Source: Synergistaceae bacterium (GTDB taxonomy: Bacteria; Synergistota; Synergistia; Synergistales; Synergistaceae). From it: a stretch of DNA of 18,450 nt. The translations under genes and the position numbers were made by a program. The stretch's first letter is position 1, and each line of letters starts with the position of its first letter. Below, in pieces: positions 1 through 5,402 of this stretch. Below the pieces are notes generated by a model. That model did no database searches and was not told where the DNA came from. It saw only the letters and a program-made list of their open reading frames with translations. Where the stretch lies: the NCBI GenBank assembly GCA_030531285.1, contig JAUNNW010000007.1, positions 1 through 18,450 of the forward strand, given 5' to 3'.

Positions 1-16
1 ACAAATGAATTCAAAG

Positions 17-61
17 CGGCAGGCATTTGGACTTATGTTCGTTTGCCTGCCGTTACTTTTT
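17..61 (+). terminator. Rho-independent terminator of an upstream gene
   Basis: A 9-bp perfect stem (17-25 with 44-52, CGGCAGGCA/TGCCTGCCG) has an 18-nt loop and is followed by TTACTTTTT. It lies just upstream of the ribosome binding site of the gene at 81, so it most likely ends a plus-strand gene to the left of the window. An attenuator in the leader of the 81-455 gene is the alternative. Confidence 0.5.
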
Positions 62-80
62 AGCAAAAGGGGGCTTAAAA

Positions 81-455
81 ATGATCAGAACAAAAGATAA
101 AGAACTGAAACGTCAGCGCAAGCTGAGAAGAAAACCGAAAGAAGACAGCAAGGTGCCGAAAAATATCAGAACACGCAAAAGCCTGCGTTTTCAGGTGTCA
201 GGCAGTCATCAGCTGAAATTCTGCAAAAACACTCCTCTGACAAAAGAGCTGAAACAGATACTCGGCAGAAACGTATTCAAAATCATACCGGAAGAAATGA
301 AACGCCCCGGTTACGTTCCCGAACTATCAATCTATCTGGACAAAGAAAACCGCTGCATGGTACTCCGCGCTGACCTTGTGGAACACGAAGATTTAATCGT
401 AACGGACGAACACGGCGAAGCCAAATTTGAACCCGATACCGAATACAAAAAATGA
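81..455 (+). CDS. Small basic protein of unknown function
   Basis: I do not recognise this 124-residue protein. The start at 81 was chosen because AAGGGGG lies 7 nt upstream; the open frame runs back to 27 without a ribosome site. The first 50 residues are very rich in Lys and Arg (DKELKRQRKLRRKPKED), which suggests nucleic-acid contact or disorder. The C-terminal third is acidic and mixed (VTDEHGEAKFEPDTEYKK). There is no signal peptide or membrane segment. The stop codon lies inside the stem of its own terminator. The last 20 or so codons recur as a second copy 1457 bp downstream, so the gene belongs to something duplicated or recombining. It could be a phage or cassette gene; there is no functional evidence. 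Confidence 0.6.
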   Translation: MIRTKDKELKRQRKLRRKPKEDSKVPKNIRTRKSLRFQVSGSHQLKFCKNTPLTKELKQILGRNVFKIIPEEMKRPGYVPELSIYLDKENRCMVLRADLVEHEDLIVTDEHGEAKFEPDTEYKK

Positions 456-478
456 GGACTGACTTGTCCTCGTTTTTT
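399..478 (+). repeat. 80-bp direct repeat, copy 1 (gene tail plus terminator)
   Basis: Identical base for base to 1856-1935. It contains the last 18 codons and stop of the gene at 81-455, followed by its terminator. Upstream of the identical block the copies diverge but still encode related residues (LVEHED versus LTEHNN before LIVTDEHG). Confidence 0.95.
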
Positions 479-481
479 TTT
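454..481 (+). terminator. Terminator, copy 1 of a repeated hairpin
   Basis: Stem GAGGAC/GTCCTC (454-459 with 466-471) with loop TGACTT is followed by nine T. A flanking A-run before the stem pairs with the T-run, lengthening the helix. It overlaps the stop codon of the 81-455 gene. Confidence 0.85.
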
Positions 482-554
482 GCTTCTGCTCTATAATATT
501 TTTTGTTTACGCTCTCTGCCTCGTTTCTGCTTGTGCAGCGTTCTTAATGAACTA

Positions 555-586
555 CTGACAAACAAGCGGAGCATAACGCCCCGCCT
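555..586 (-). terminator. Probable terminator of the DUF1016 gene
   Basis: On the minus strand a 9-bp stem (586-578 with 572-564, two G-U pairs, 5-nt loop) is followed by TTGTTTGTC. It lies about 35 nt beyond the DUF1016 stop. The T-tract is imperfect. Confidence 0.5.
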
Positions 587-620
587 GTCGTTGTTAACAA
601 GGTTATCTGAAAACTGCTAC

Positions 621-1652
621 TTACTTCTTCTCCAGTTTTTCAAACTCTTTCAGGTCAAGTTCCCGCTTCAGTTCATCTTTTGTAGGCATATAGGGCAGAT
701 ATTTTGCCGCGTATATCTGCGTGTTGTTTTCAGGCAGCGTGTATTCTACCAAAGTGTCGCTTTTGTCTGCGCAGAGTACAATGCCTATCGGCGGATTGTC
801 TCCTTCGTTTGTCAGCTCTCGCGTGTAATAATTGACATACATCTGCATCTGCCCAAGATCCTGATGTGTTAATTTTCCTATTTTCAGGTCAAACAGTACA
901 AAGCATTTCAGTATGTAGTTATAGAATACAAGGTCTATGTAAAAATGCTCGTCATCCATCCGTATATGCTGCTGCCTTGCCACAAAGGAAAAACCTCTGC
1001 CAAGCTCAAGAAGAAATTTTTGCAGATGGTCTATAAGTGCCTGTTCAAGGGTGCTTTCATAGTAATGTTCATTGACCGGCAGATCAAGAAACTCAAGCAC
1101 GTACGGGTCCTTGATTATTCTTTCGTATTCAGGTTTCGGATTAAGTTTGTCGGCTTCTGCCGCAACTGTCTCCTTGTCACGGCTTGCAAGTATCCGCTGA
1201 TAATACATACTGTTTATCTGCCGTTCGAGCTGTCTGGAACTCCAAGCCGATTTGACTGTTTCTTCGAGATAATAATTGCGTGCTTTTTCGTCAACGACCT
1301 TCATAAGCAGGCGGTAGTGAGTCCAGCTCAATTCGGAACGCAGTGCGTTCCGAATTGGAAAAGCAAGATAAAACTGCCTCATATTGCGCAGATTCCGCAC
1401 GTCAAAACCTTTGCCGAATTCGGCGGTAAGCTTGTCCGAAAGATGCTGAAGCAGCTGTTTGCCGTAGGCTGCGCGGTCATTGTTTCCGCAGGCTTCATAC
1501 AACTGTCTGCCTATATTCCAGTAGGCAGTGACCATGGCGGAATTTATTGCGCTGTACAACTGCTTTTGCGCGGTTATTATGTAACTGCGCACTGCATTGT
1601 AGGTTACAGAAACATTTGCAGAAATTTCCGTATTGCTGTTTTCAGAATCCAC
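621..1652 (-). CDS. DUF1016 / YhcG-family PD-(D/E)XK nuclease
   Basis: The protein has two parts typical of DUF1016. An N-terminal helical domain carries the family signatures YWNIGRQLYEA, AAYGKQLLQHLSDKLTAEFGKG and NLRNMRQFYLAFP. The C-terminal half is a YhcG-type nuclease fold with FYIDLVFYN (about 237-245), FDLKIGKLTHQDLGQM (254-269) and a PPIGIVLC strand. Asp240, Asp255 and Lys257 fit the D-x(14)-(D/E)xK active site, with Asp where many nucleases have Glu. I chose the GTG start at 1652: GGGGTG lies upstream, an extended -10 lies at 1711-1719, and the resulting 343 residues fit the family. The frame is open to 1784 but would start before that promoter. Such proteins occur in restriction-modification, toxin-antitoxin-like and mobile contexts. 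Here the gene lies between two copies of an 80-bp repeat. Its biological role is inferred. Confidence 0.9.
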   Translation of the reverse strand: MDSENSNTEISANVSVTYNAVRSYIITAQKQLYSAINSAMVTAYWNIGRQLYEACGNNDRAAYGKQLLQHLSDKLTAEFGKGFDVRNLRNMRQFYLAFPIRNALRSELSWTHYRLLMKVVDEKARNYYLEETVKSAWSSRQLERQINSMYYQRILASRDKETVAAEADKLNPKPEYERIIKDPYVLEFLDLPVNEHYYESTLEQALIDHLQKFLLELGRGFSFVARQQHIRMDDEHFYIDLVFYNYILKCFVLFDLKIGKLTHQDLGQMQMYVNYYTRELTNEGDNPPIGIVLCADKSDTLVEYTLPENNTQIYAAKYLPYMPTKDELKRELDLKEFEKLEKK

Positions 1653-1710
1653 GGTTGCACCCCGTTCGTTTAACAATATCAATACACAGCGTTCCGTCCG
1701 CCGCTGAATC

Positions 1711-1719
1711 ATTATACCA
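1711..1719 (-). promoter_or_regulatory. Extended -10 promoter for the DUF1016 gene
   Basis: The minus strand reads TGGTATAAT, an extended -10 element with a consensus hexamer. Initiation near 1704 would leave about 50 nt of leader before the GTG at 1652. No good -35 is visible, as is usual for extended -10 promoters. Confidence 0.5.
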
Positions 1720-1831
1720 CAATTCAACCGCTGTTTCGGACAAACAAGCAGCGAAACATAAACAAACACCGAGAGCGCCACCACTTATTTTAACGAAATG
1801 CACGTCAATATATCACATATTTTTCTTTCGC

Positions 1832-1912
1832 CTTACAGAACACAACAACTTGATTGTAACGGACGAACACGGCGAAGCCAAATTTGAACCCGATACCGAA
1901 TACAAAAAATGA
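1832..1912 (+). pseudogene. C-terminal remnant of a second copy of the 81-455 gene
   Basis: The frame LTEHNNLIVTDEHGEAKF and following residues match the end of the protein encoded at 81-455, including the stop codon. The last 18 codons are identical at the DNA level and the five or six before them are diverged. Nothing convincing remains further upstream; a possible faint match around 1806-1815 (TCAATATATC versus TCAATCTATC) would imply an internal deletion. There is no start site. It lies between the start of the DUF1016 gene and the broken hipA. Confidence 0.75.
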
Positions 1913-1935
1913 GGACTGACTTGTCCTCGTTTTTT
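1856..1935 (+). repeat. 80-bp direct repeat, copy 2
   Basis: Identical to 399-478. Its right edge at 1935/1936 coincides with the point where the hipA frame (minus strand) loses family resemblance, so it marks a recombination junction. Confidence 0.95.
1911..1935 (+). terminator. Terminator, copy 2
   Basis: The same GAGGAC-TGACTT-GTCCTC hairpin as at 454-481, followed by six T. It lies after the remnant gene tail and faces the truncated end of hipA. Confidence 0.8.
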
Positions 1936-1936
1936 C

Positions 1937-2304
1937 GTATTCACTGACACTGCTCTCAAAAATACATCAACGGCAAGAAAATAAAAAAGATCGCCGTAAG
2001 AAGACGTTCGCCTATATAAATCGAGCAATCTGCTGTCTCCGCTCTCAAGCGCCCTGTCGATTAAGCGGCACCCCCATCTGTCAGGCATACAATCGCGCAT
2101 AAACGGAAAAAGTCCGTCTGCGCTGTAATACCACCCGCTGTCAGACATTTGCGGCTCAAAAACAAAGGCTTCCTCATCCGCCAGCCAGCTGTCGTCATAC
2201 TTAAACGCATAACTTGCAGCGGAATTGCAGACAATCTCGCCGACTGTCTTTATGCCGTTCTGCCCCTCATAATTAACCTCAATAACAAGCCTTGCACCCT
2301 TCAT
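1937..2304 (-). pseudogene. Truncated HipA-like toxin kinase (N-terminal part only)
   Basis: The first 120 or so residues resemble the N-terminal subdomain of HipA: AFKYDDSWLAD, FEPQMSDSGWYYSADGLFPFMRDCMPDRWGCRLIDRAL. Full HipA kinases are about 400 residues. Here the ATP-binding loop and catalytic Asp are absent because the frame enters the copy-2 repeat at 1936; the in-frame stop comes only at 1813 after unrelated residues. The start codon at 2304 overlaps the upstream hipB-like stop (ATGA), the normal hipBA arrangement. The last residues before the junction (AVDVFLRAVS) already look drifted. The product cannot be a working kinase, so the locus keeps only the antitoxin half. Confidence 0.8.
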
Positions 2305-2603
2305 TTTCTAATCCTCTTAGGCAGTCTGTCAATCTCAAGCTGCAAAGCCAGTTCGTCATTCTTCGACGCGATTAAATCAGCGATTCTGCCGTCAGCGCCA
2401 AGCGCGATAAACACAGAAAGATAACGGGAAAAACTCACCCCGCCGTCACCGGCTATAATTTTGCCAAGCGTATTCAGGCTGATCATCGCCCTCTGCGCAA
2501 GCTGTTCACGTGTCCACTTCCTCTTCAGCCTTGCGATTTCAATATCCCTGCCAAGCTTCTTGCACAAAGTCAGAGTCTTGCCCGTTGTATGCCTGTGCTG
2601 CAT
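2301..2603 (-). CDS. HipB-like XRE-family antitoxin / repressor
   Basis: A 100-residue protein with an XRE helix-turn-helix at about 17-55 (LGRDIEIARLKRKWTREQL, then AMISLNTLGKIIAGDGGVSF). It ends DELALQLEIDRLPKRIRK, the C-terminal signature of HTH proteins paired with HipA. The ATG at 2603 was chosen because AAGGTGG lies 6-7 nt upstream; the frame stays open to 2738 without a ribosome site. Its stop overlaps the hipA start by 4 nt. In intact systems this protein neutralises HipA and represses the operon. With the kinase half lost here it may persist as an orphan regulator or be decaying. An inverted repeat over its probable promoter fits autoregulation. Confidence 0.85.
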   Translation of the reverse strand: MQHRHTTGKTLTLCKKLGRDIEIARLKRKWTREQLAQRAMISLNTLGKIIAGDGGVSFSRYLSVFIALGADGRIADLIASKNDELALQLEIDRLPKRIRK

Positions 2604-2632
2604 ATTAAACCACCTTAATATAGAAGTTATTT

Positions 2633-2661
2633 TAACTATACTACCATACTTAGAATAGTTA
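2633..2661. promoter_or_regulatory. Candidate HipB operator (inverted repeat)
   Basis: TAACTAT (2633-2639) and ATAGTTA (2655-2661) form a perfect inverted repeat with centres 22 bp apart, two helical turns. It covers the probable -10 and most of the spacer. A third related half-site lies at 2619-2629. That HipB binds it is inference. Confidence 0.35.
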
Positions 2662-2666
2662 CGCAA
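2638..2666 (-). promoter_or_regulatory. Probable hipB promoter
   Basis: On the minus strand TTGCGT, 17 nt, then TAGTAT, with TGG directly before the -10 (extended form). Initiation near 2631 would precede the ATG at 2603 by about 28 nt. Confidence 0.4.
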
Positions 2667-2757
2667 CACAAAACTCACCGGCATTTTAGATTTTTCTGAA
2701 TTTTTCTGAATACAACAACTGCAAACTCTCATCACCATAACCTTTTATCAAGGCAAC

Positions 2758-2791
2758 ACAAAAAATGAGGACTGACTTGTCCTCATTTTTT
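2758..2791 (+). terminator. Terminator, copy 3
   Basis: The same GAGGAC-TGACTT-GTCCTC hairpin, identical to copies 1 and 2 over 27 nt (2758-2784). A T-A pair replaces the T-G wobble at the stem base, so the 12-bp stem is perfect. The codons before it read HKK-stop where copies 1 and 2 read YKK-stop, so the tail of the same gene may have been here too. Confidence 0.75.
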
Positions 2792-2798
2792 GTACATT

Positions 2799-2882
2799 CT
2801 ATTTTTTGCCGCTTATGCGGTCATAATATTTTGCAAGATATATAATACGCTTCTCATCGTATTCTATCAATATTCTGCCGTA
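2799..2882 (-). pseudogene. Tail of a small toxin-like protein (RelE/ParE-like?)
   Basis: A 27-codon minus-strand frame, YGRILIEYDEKRIIYLAKYY then DRISGKK-stop, preceded by an in-frame TAA at 2883. The alternating hydrophobic strand pattern around RILIEYDEKRIIYLA resembles the C-terminal strands of RelE/ParE-type toxins. It has no start codon and no upstream domain, so it can only be a fragment. The family call is weak. Confidence 0.25.
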
Positions 2883-2936
2883 TTAGACAAACTCCATTGA
2901 AGCGCCACTATACAAAAAATATATTCCCATAGTACA

Positions 2937-2977
2937 CTATAAAAACTATGCAGAGCATTTTAATACCCCGCATAGTT
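2937..2977 (-). terminator. Probable terminator of the CotH gene
   Basis: On the minus strand AACTATGC (2977-2970) pairs perfectly with GCATAGTT (2951-2944) around an 18-nt loop, followed by TTTTTATAG. It lies 23 nt after the stop codon at 3000. Confidence 0.55.
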
Positions 2978-2999
2978 AATTCTAACAGTTTCACCACAA

Positions 3000-4529
3000 C
3001 TATTTGCAAAATCCAAAACTGTTGTCCAAAAATTCAAGTCTTTTCTTCGTAAATTCCTTAATCTGCTCAAGATTATTAGTGTCTTGACTTGGAACATCTT
3101 TCCATTTGTTGCGTTCTGTTTTTCGCACTACCGCAGGAATTTTACTGTCAAAGGCATCAAATTCAGCAATAATGTTCTCATAACTGAGGAGGGTTTCTCT
3201 CAATTCCTTGTATCTTGAGACAACTTCGTTGAAGTCGTATTTGTAAAGACACTGCCATAGCAATGTTCCAAGACTGGCTGATGGCACAACGGATTTTTCT
3301 GCATCAACAATCATTTGTCCGTTCCAATACAGTCCCCATGTACCATCCATATCATACACGGACGGCAGCCATACCGTTCCATCGTAAGTAACGTACGTAA
3401 TATTCTTTGCCGTATTGTCAGGAGCACAAATAACATACGTGAACAGCATACTGTCAATTCCACGCGCAATCGTTGCCGCCGGCAACTTCGCAAGCAGATC
3501 TTCTTTGGAATTAACCTGTCGCAACGCCTGCGTAAATGCGTTGAAACTTGCGATTATATCTGCATCTTTTGCTTCGTCGCCCTGAAATTCACAGACAAAG
3601 CCTTCTGTGTTACTTGCATCATCCACTATTTTAGTAACATCTTTTGTAAGATACACAGGAGTATTCCAGTTGTCTGCCATCAAAATCGCCGAATGAAGTT
3701 CCTCATCATCTTTTAGACCGAACATCCAGTCGTCCTTTGCAATGTTCAGCGTATAAAGTCCAAGGAATTCTCCATTGTAAAAAATTATGATTGGATATCC
3801 GTCAACAGCGCCTCCATTCGGCGCTTTCTCAATTCCGTCGTTTTGCTTGTTTGACATGGCAATTTTACCGTAGAGTTTTCCCGACACGACATTTCTTGCC
3901 TGTGAATAATCAATCCAGTTAGCTTTCAGAGTGTACTTGCTCTGCTTGCCCCATGTTTCTCTGAGAACAATCTTATTCTTTTTGTCATACGTGTCGTCTT
4001 TATACAACTGAATGTTGTAATTTTTCTTCGGAAATCCGGCAGAGCTTCCGCCCTGCACCTTCAATGTGGCATACGATGCGAATTCCTCCGTTTCTGCATC
4101 GTTGAAGTAATCAACCTCAACTTTAACTTTTTTATCCTTTGATACACCGTCAAGCGAGCCTCTTATATTAAGAATAGGCATATCTTTTATCTCTGATTCT
4201 TCAAGCGCCTTTTCTGTTTCAACGCCACAATCAAGGCATTTGTAATGAACCCTGTATTTATCATCTTCAGGCTTGATTGCAGTAATCACATTTTCCAAAT
4301 GAGATCCTTCAGTTTCAAAATACTCCGTACCTGCTTCGCCACATTCGCATGATTTGTAATACGTTGCTTTCTCAGTGCAACTTCCCGCACTTCTCAAATA
4401 CTGCTCCGAGACAACTTTACGGTCAAAAACATGCTTATGACCGCTGTCACCACCGCAACCCCCAACAAAAATTACCGCAACAAACAGAAGTAATACTGTA
4501 ATAATCATTGAGATAAATTTCTTTTTCAT
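3000..4529 (-). CDS. CotH-family surface lipoprotein
   Basis: A 509-residue protein with a lipoprotein signal: a basic start, a hydrophobic stretch (residues 5-22) and lipobox FVGGC with Cys25. Residues 51-101 hold Cys pairs (C51, C61, C63, C98, C101; CECGE and CLDCG), a spaced CxC/CxxC pattern common in extracellular repeat modules. The CotH kinase-like domain follows from about 118: QGGSSAGFPKKNY (159-171), DYSQARN (207-213), GEFLGLYTL (253-261) and the metal-binding VYDMDGTWGLYW (391-402). CotH proteins phosphorylate or modify spore-coat and surface proteins in some bacteria; in gut bacteria their substrates are mostly unknown. GGAGG lies 9 nt before the ATG. The gene is transcribed alone and divergently from the XRE gene at 4730. 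Its location is probably outer-membrane or periplasmic face. Confidence 0.9.
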   Translation of the reverse strand: MKKKFISMIITVLLLFVAVIFVGGCGGDSGHKHVFDRKVVSEQYLRSAGSCTEKATYYKSCECGEAGTEYFETEGSHLENVITAIKPEDDKYRVHYKCLDCGVETEKALEESEIKDMPILNIRGSLDGVSKDKKVKVEVDYFNDAETEEFASYATLKVQGGSSAGFPKKNYNIQLYKDDTYDKKNKIVLRETWGKQSKYTLKANWIDYSQARNVVSGKLYGKIAMSNKQNDGIEKAPNGGAVDGYPIIIFYNGEFLGLYTLNIAKDDWMFGLKDDEELHSAILMADNWNTPVYLTKDVTKIVDDASNTEGFVCEFQGDEAKDADIIASFNAFTQALRQVNSKEDLLAKLPAATIARGIDSMLFTYVICAPDNTAKNITYVTYDGTVWLPSVYDMDGTWGLYWNGQMIVDAEKSVVPSASLGTLLWQCLYKYDFNEVVSRYKELRETLLSYENIIAEFDAFDSKIPAVVRKTERNKWKDVPSQDTNNLEQIKEFTKKRLEFLDNSFGFCK

Positions 4530-4654
4530 TTTGCAATCCTCCTCTAAATAACAGACGTGTTTGACAGGCTTCTTCCACCGCCGCCACTCCGCAGATGCTA
4601 AATTATTTTCGCTTTAAGCCTATATAATGTAAAAATACTAACGCCTAAAGCTGA

Positions 4655-4683
4655 TTTAGTCAATGCTTAAAGTCTATTATATT
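4655..4683 (+). promoter_or_regulatory. Probable promoter of the XRE regulator
   Basis: TTTAGT (4655-4660), 17 nt, then TATATT (4678-4683). It lies 47 nt upstream of the start codon in the gap shared with the divergent CotH gene. The -35 match is modest. Confidence 0.4.
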
Positions 4684-4695
4684 TTAGCAATAAAT

Positions 4696-4708
4696 GTTAG
4701 ATACTAAC
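4696..4708. promoter_or_regulatory. Candidate operator GTTAGATACTAAC
   Basis: A perfect 5-bp inverted repeat with a 3-nt centre lies in the leader of the XRE gene. The half-element ATACTAAC recurs at 4635-4642. The position just after the probable promoter fits autorepression. Which protein binds it is inference. Confidence 0.35.
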
Positions 4709-4729
4709 AGTACACGGAGGTATTTTATA

Positions 4730-5083
4730 ATGCTTGGAGCGAGAATTAAGGAGTTCAGAACGGCTGTGAGAATGACTCAGGAGGAACTTGCTGAGAAATT
4801 ATTTGTGTCTGTGGGTTATATTTCTGAGATAGAAACAGGAAAGAAAACTCCGTCGCTTCAGCTTCTTGTTCAGATTATAGATCTGCTCGGCTGTTCGCCG
4901 AATGAGTTGTTTGAGTATGAGGAAAAGGAAGACAAGTGTGAAGGTTGCAGTTTCAAAAACACGGACAATACTGTTTCGGAAACGCTTGAGCTTATGGCAA
5001 AGCTGGGACCTGACGAGAAGTTTAAGGTGTACAGCTACGTAAAAGACCAGTATTTTATTTCAGAAGCCAAGACAAAAAGATAA
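4730..5083 (+). CDS. XRE-family transcriptional regulator
   Basis: A 117-residue protein. An N-terminal helix-turn-helix at about 6-60 reads IKEFRTAVRMTQEELAEKLF, then SVGYISEIETGKKTPSLQLL and IIDLLGCSPNELFEY, a textbook Cro/CI-type fold. A short linker with CEGC (Cys70, Cys73) and a helical tail follow, perhaps for dimerisation. The ATG at 4730 has GGAGG 9 nt upstream; an earlier ATG at 4694 has none. The neighbour across the divergent promoter is the CotH lipoprotein gene, a possible target besides its own promoter. A strong terminator follows directly. Confidence 0.9.
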   Translation: MLGARIKEFRTAVRMTQEELAEKLFVSVGYISEIETGKKTPSLQLLVQIIDLLGCSPNELFEYEEKEDKCEGCSFKNTDNTVSETLELMAKLGPDEKFKVYSYVKDQYFISEAKTKR

Positions 5084-5120
5084 CTCCGCCTGCGTACGCC
5101 GCGGCGGAGTTGTTTTTTTT
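5082..5120 (+). terminator. Terminator of the XRE gene
   Basis: Stem AACTCCGCC/GGCGGAGTT (5082-5090 with 5103-5111), a 12-nt loop, then GTTTTTTTT. It starts inside the stop codon of the gene at 4730-5083. Confidence 0.9.
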
Positions 5121-5174
5121 ATTTTTCGTTTATGTACGTTTGACAGCGTTATACCTGTTCAAATCGTTTCAGCG

Positions 5175-5235
5175 CAAATGTGTCAAGTAAAACATGGCAC
5201 ATTTGTTCAATTTATGCGGCGAATTGCATTGAACA
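5175..5235. repeat. Two overlapping 8-bp inverted repeats
   Basis: CAAATGTG (5175-5182) pairs with CACATTTG (5198-5205). TGTTCAAT (5204-5211) pairs with ATTGAACA (5228-5235). There is no T-tract. They lie in otherwise unassigned sequence between the XRE terminator and the ATPase remnant, and their meaning is unknown. Confidence 0.4.
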
Positions 5236-5374
5236 ACATCTGGAACATAACGAAACAGAAAAGCAGGCACCAATGCGGCTGCCTGCCCTAAAACTTGTCA
5301 TAACCGGCGGCAAATACGGTTACAGAAGAAATGACGGGGTATTGGTTGTTCCAATAGGCTGTCTGAGAAATTAA
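5180..5374 (+). pseudogene. Probable C-terminal remnant, perhaps of an AAA ATPase
   Basis: The open frame ends LKLVITGGKYGYRRNDGVLV then VPIGCLRN-stop, which reads like a genuine protein C-terminus. The pattern RxDGVxVVPIGCL reminds me of the end of some AAA-type ATPases in this kind of context, but I cannot name the family firmly. The first 25 codons look non-coding and contain hairpins, and no ribosome site precedes the ATG at 5180. The likeliest reading is a gene whose 5' part was deleted. It lies tail to tail with the intact ATPase at 5403-6791. Confidence 0.4.
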
Positions 5375-5402
5375 GGCAGAGTTTTTTTGTTTTTTGTTAA
5401 AT

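Noticed and set aside
621..1652. Asp in place of Glu in the DUF1016 FDLK motif as a sign of inactivation
   Set aside because: The surrounding motif is otherwise typical, and as far as I recall DLK variants are common in this family, so it was not treated as odd.
945..1673. Long plus-strand open frame opposite the DUF1016 gene
   Set aside because: It is the antisense of a clear DUF1016 coding region, with no ribosome site and no family resemblance.
5263..5286. Hairpin GCAGGCA/TGCCTGC as a terminator
   Set aside because: No T-tract follows on either strand and it lies within the apparent remnant reading frame.
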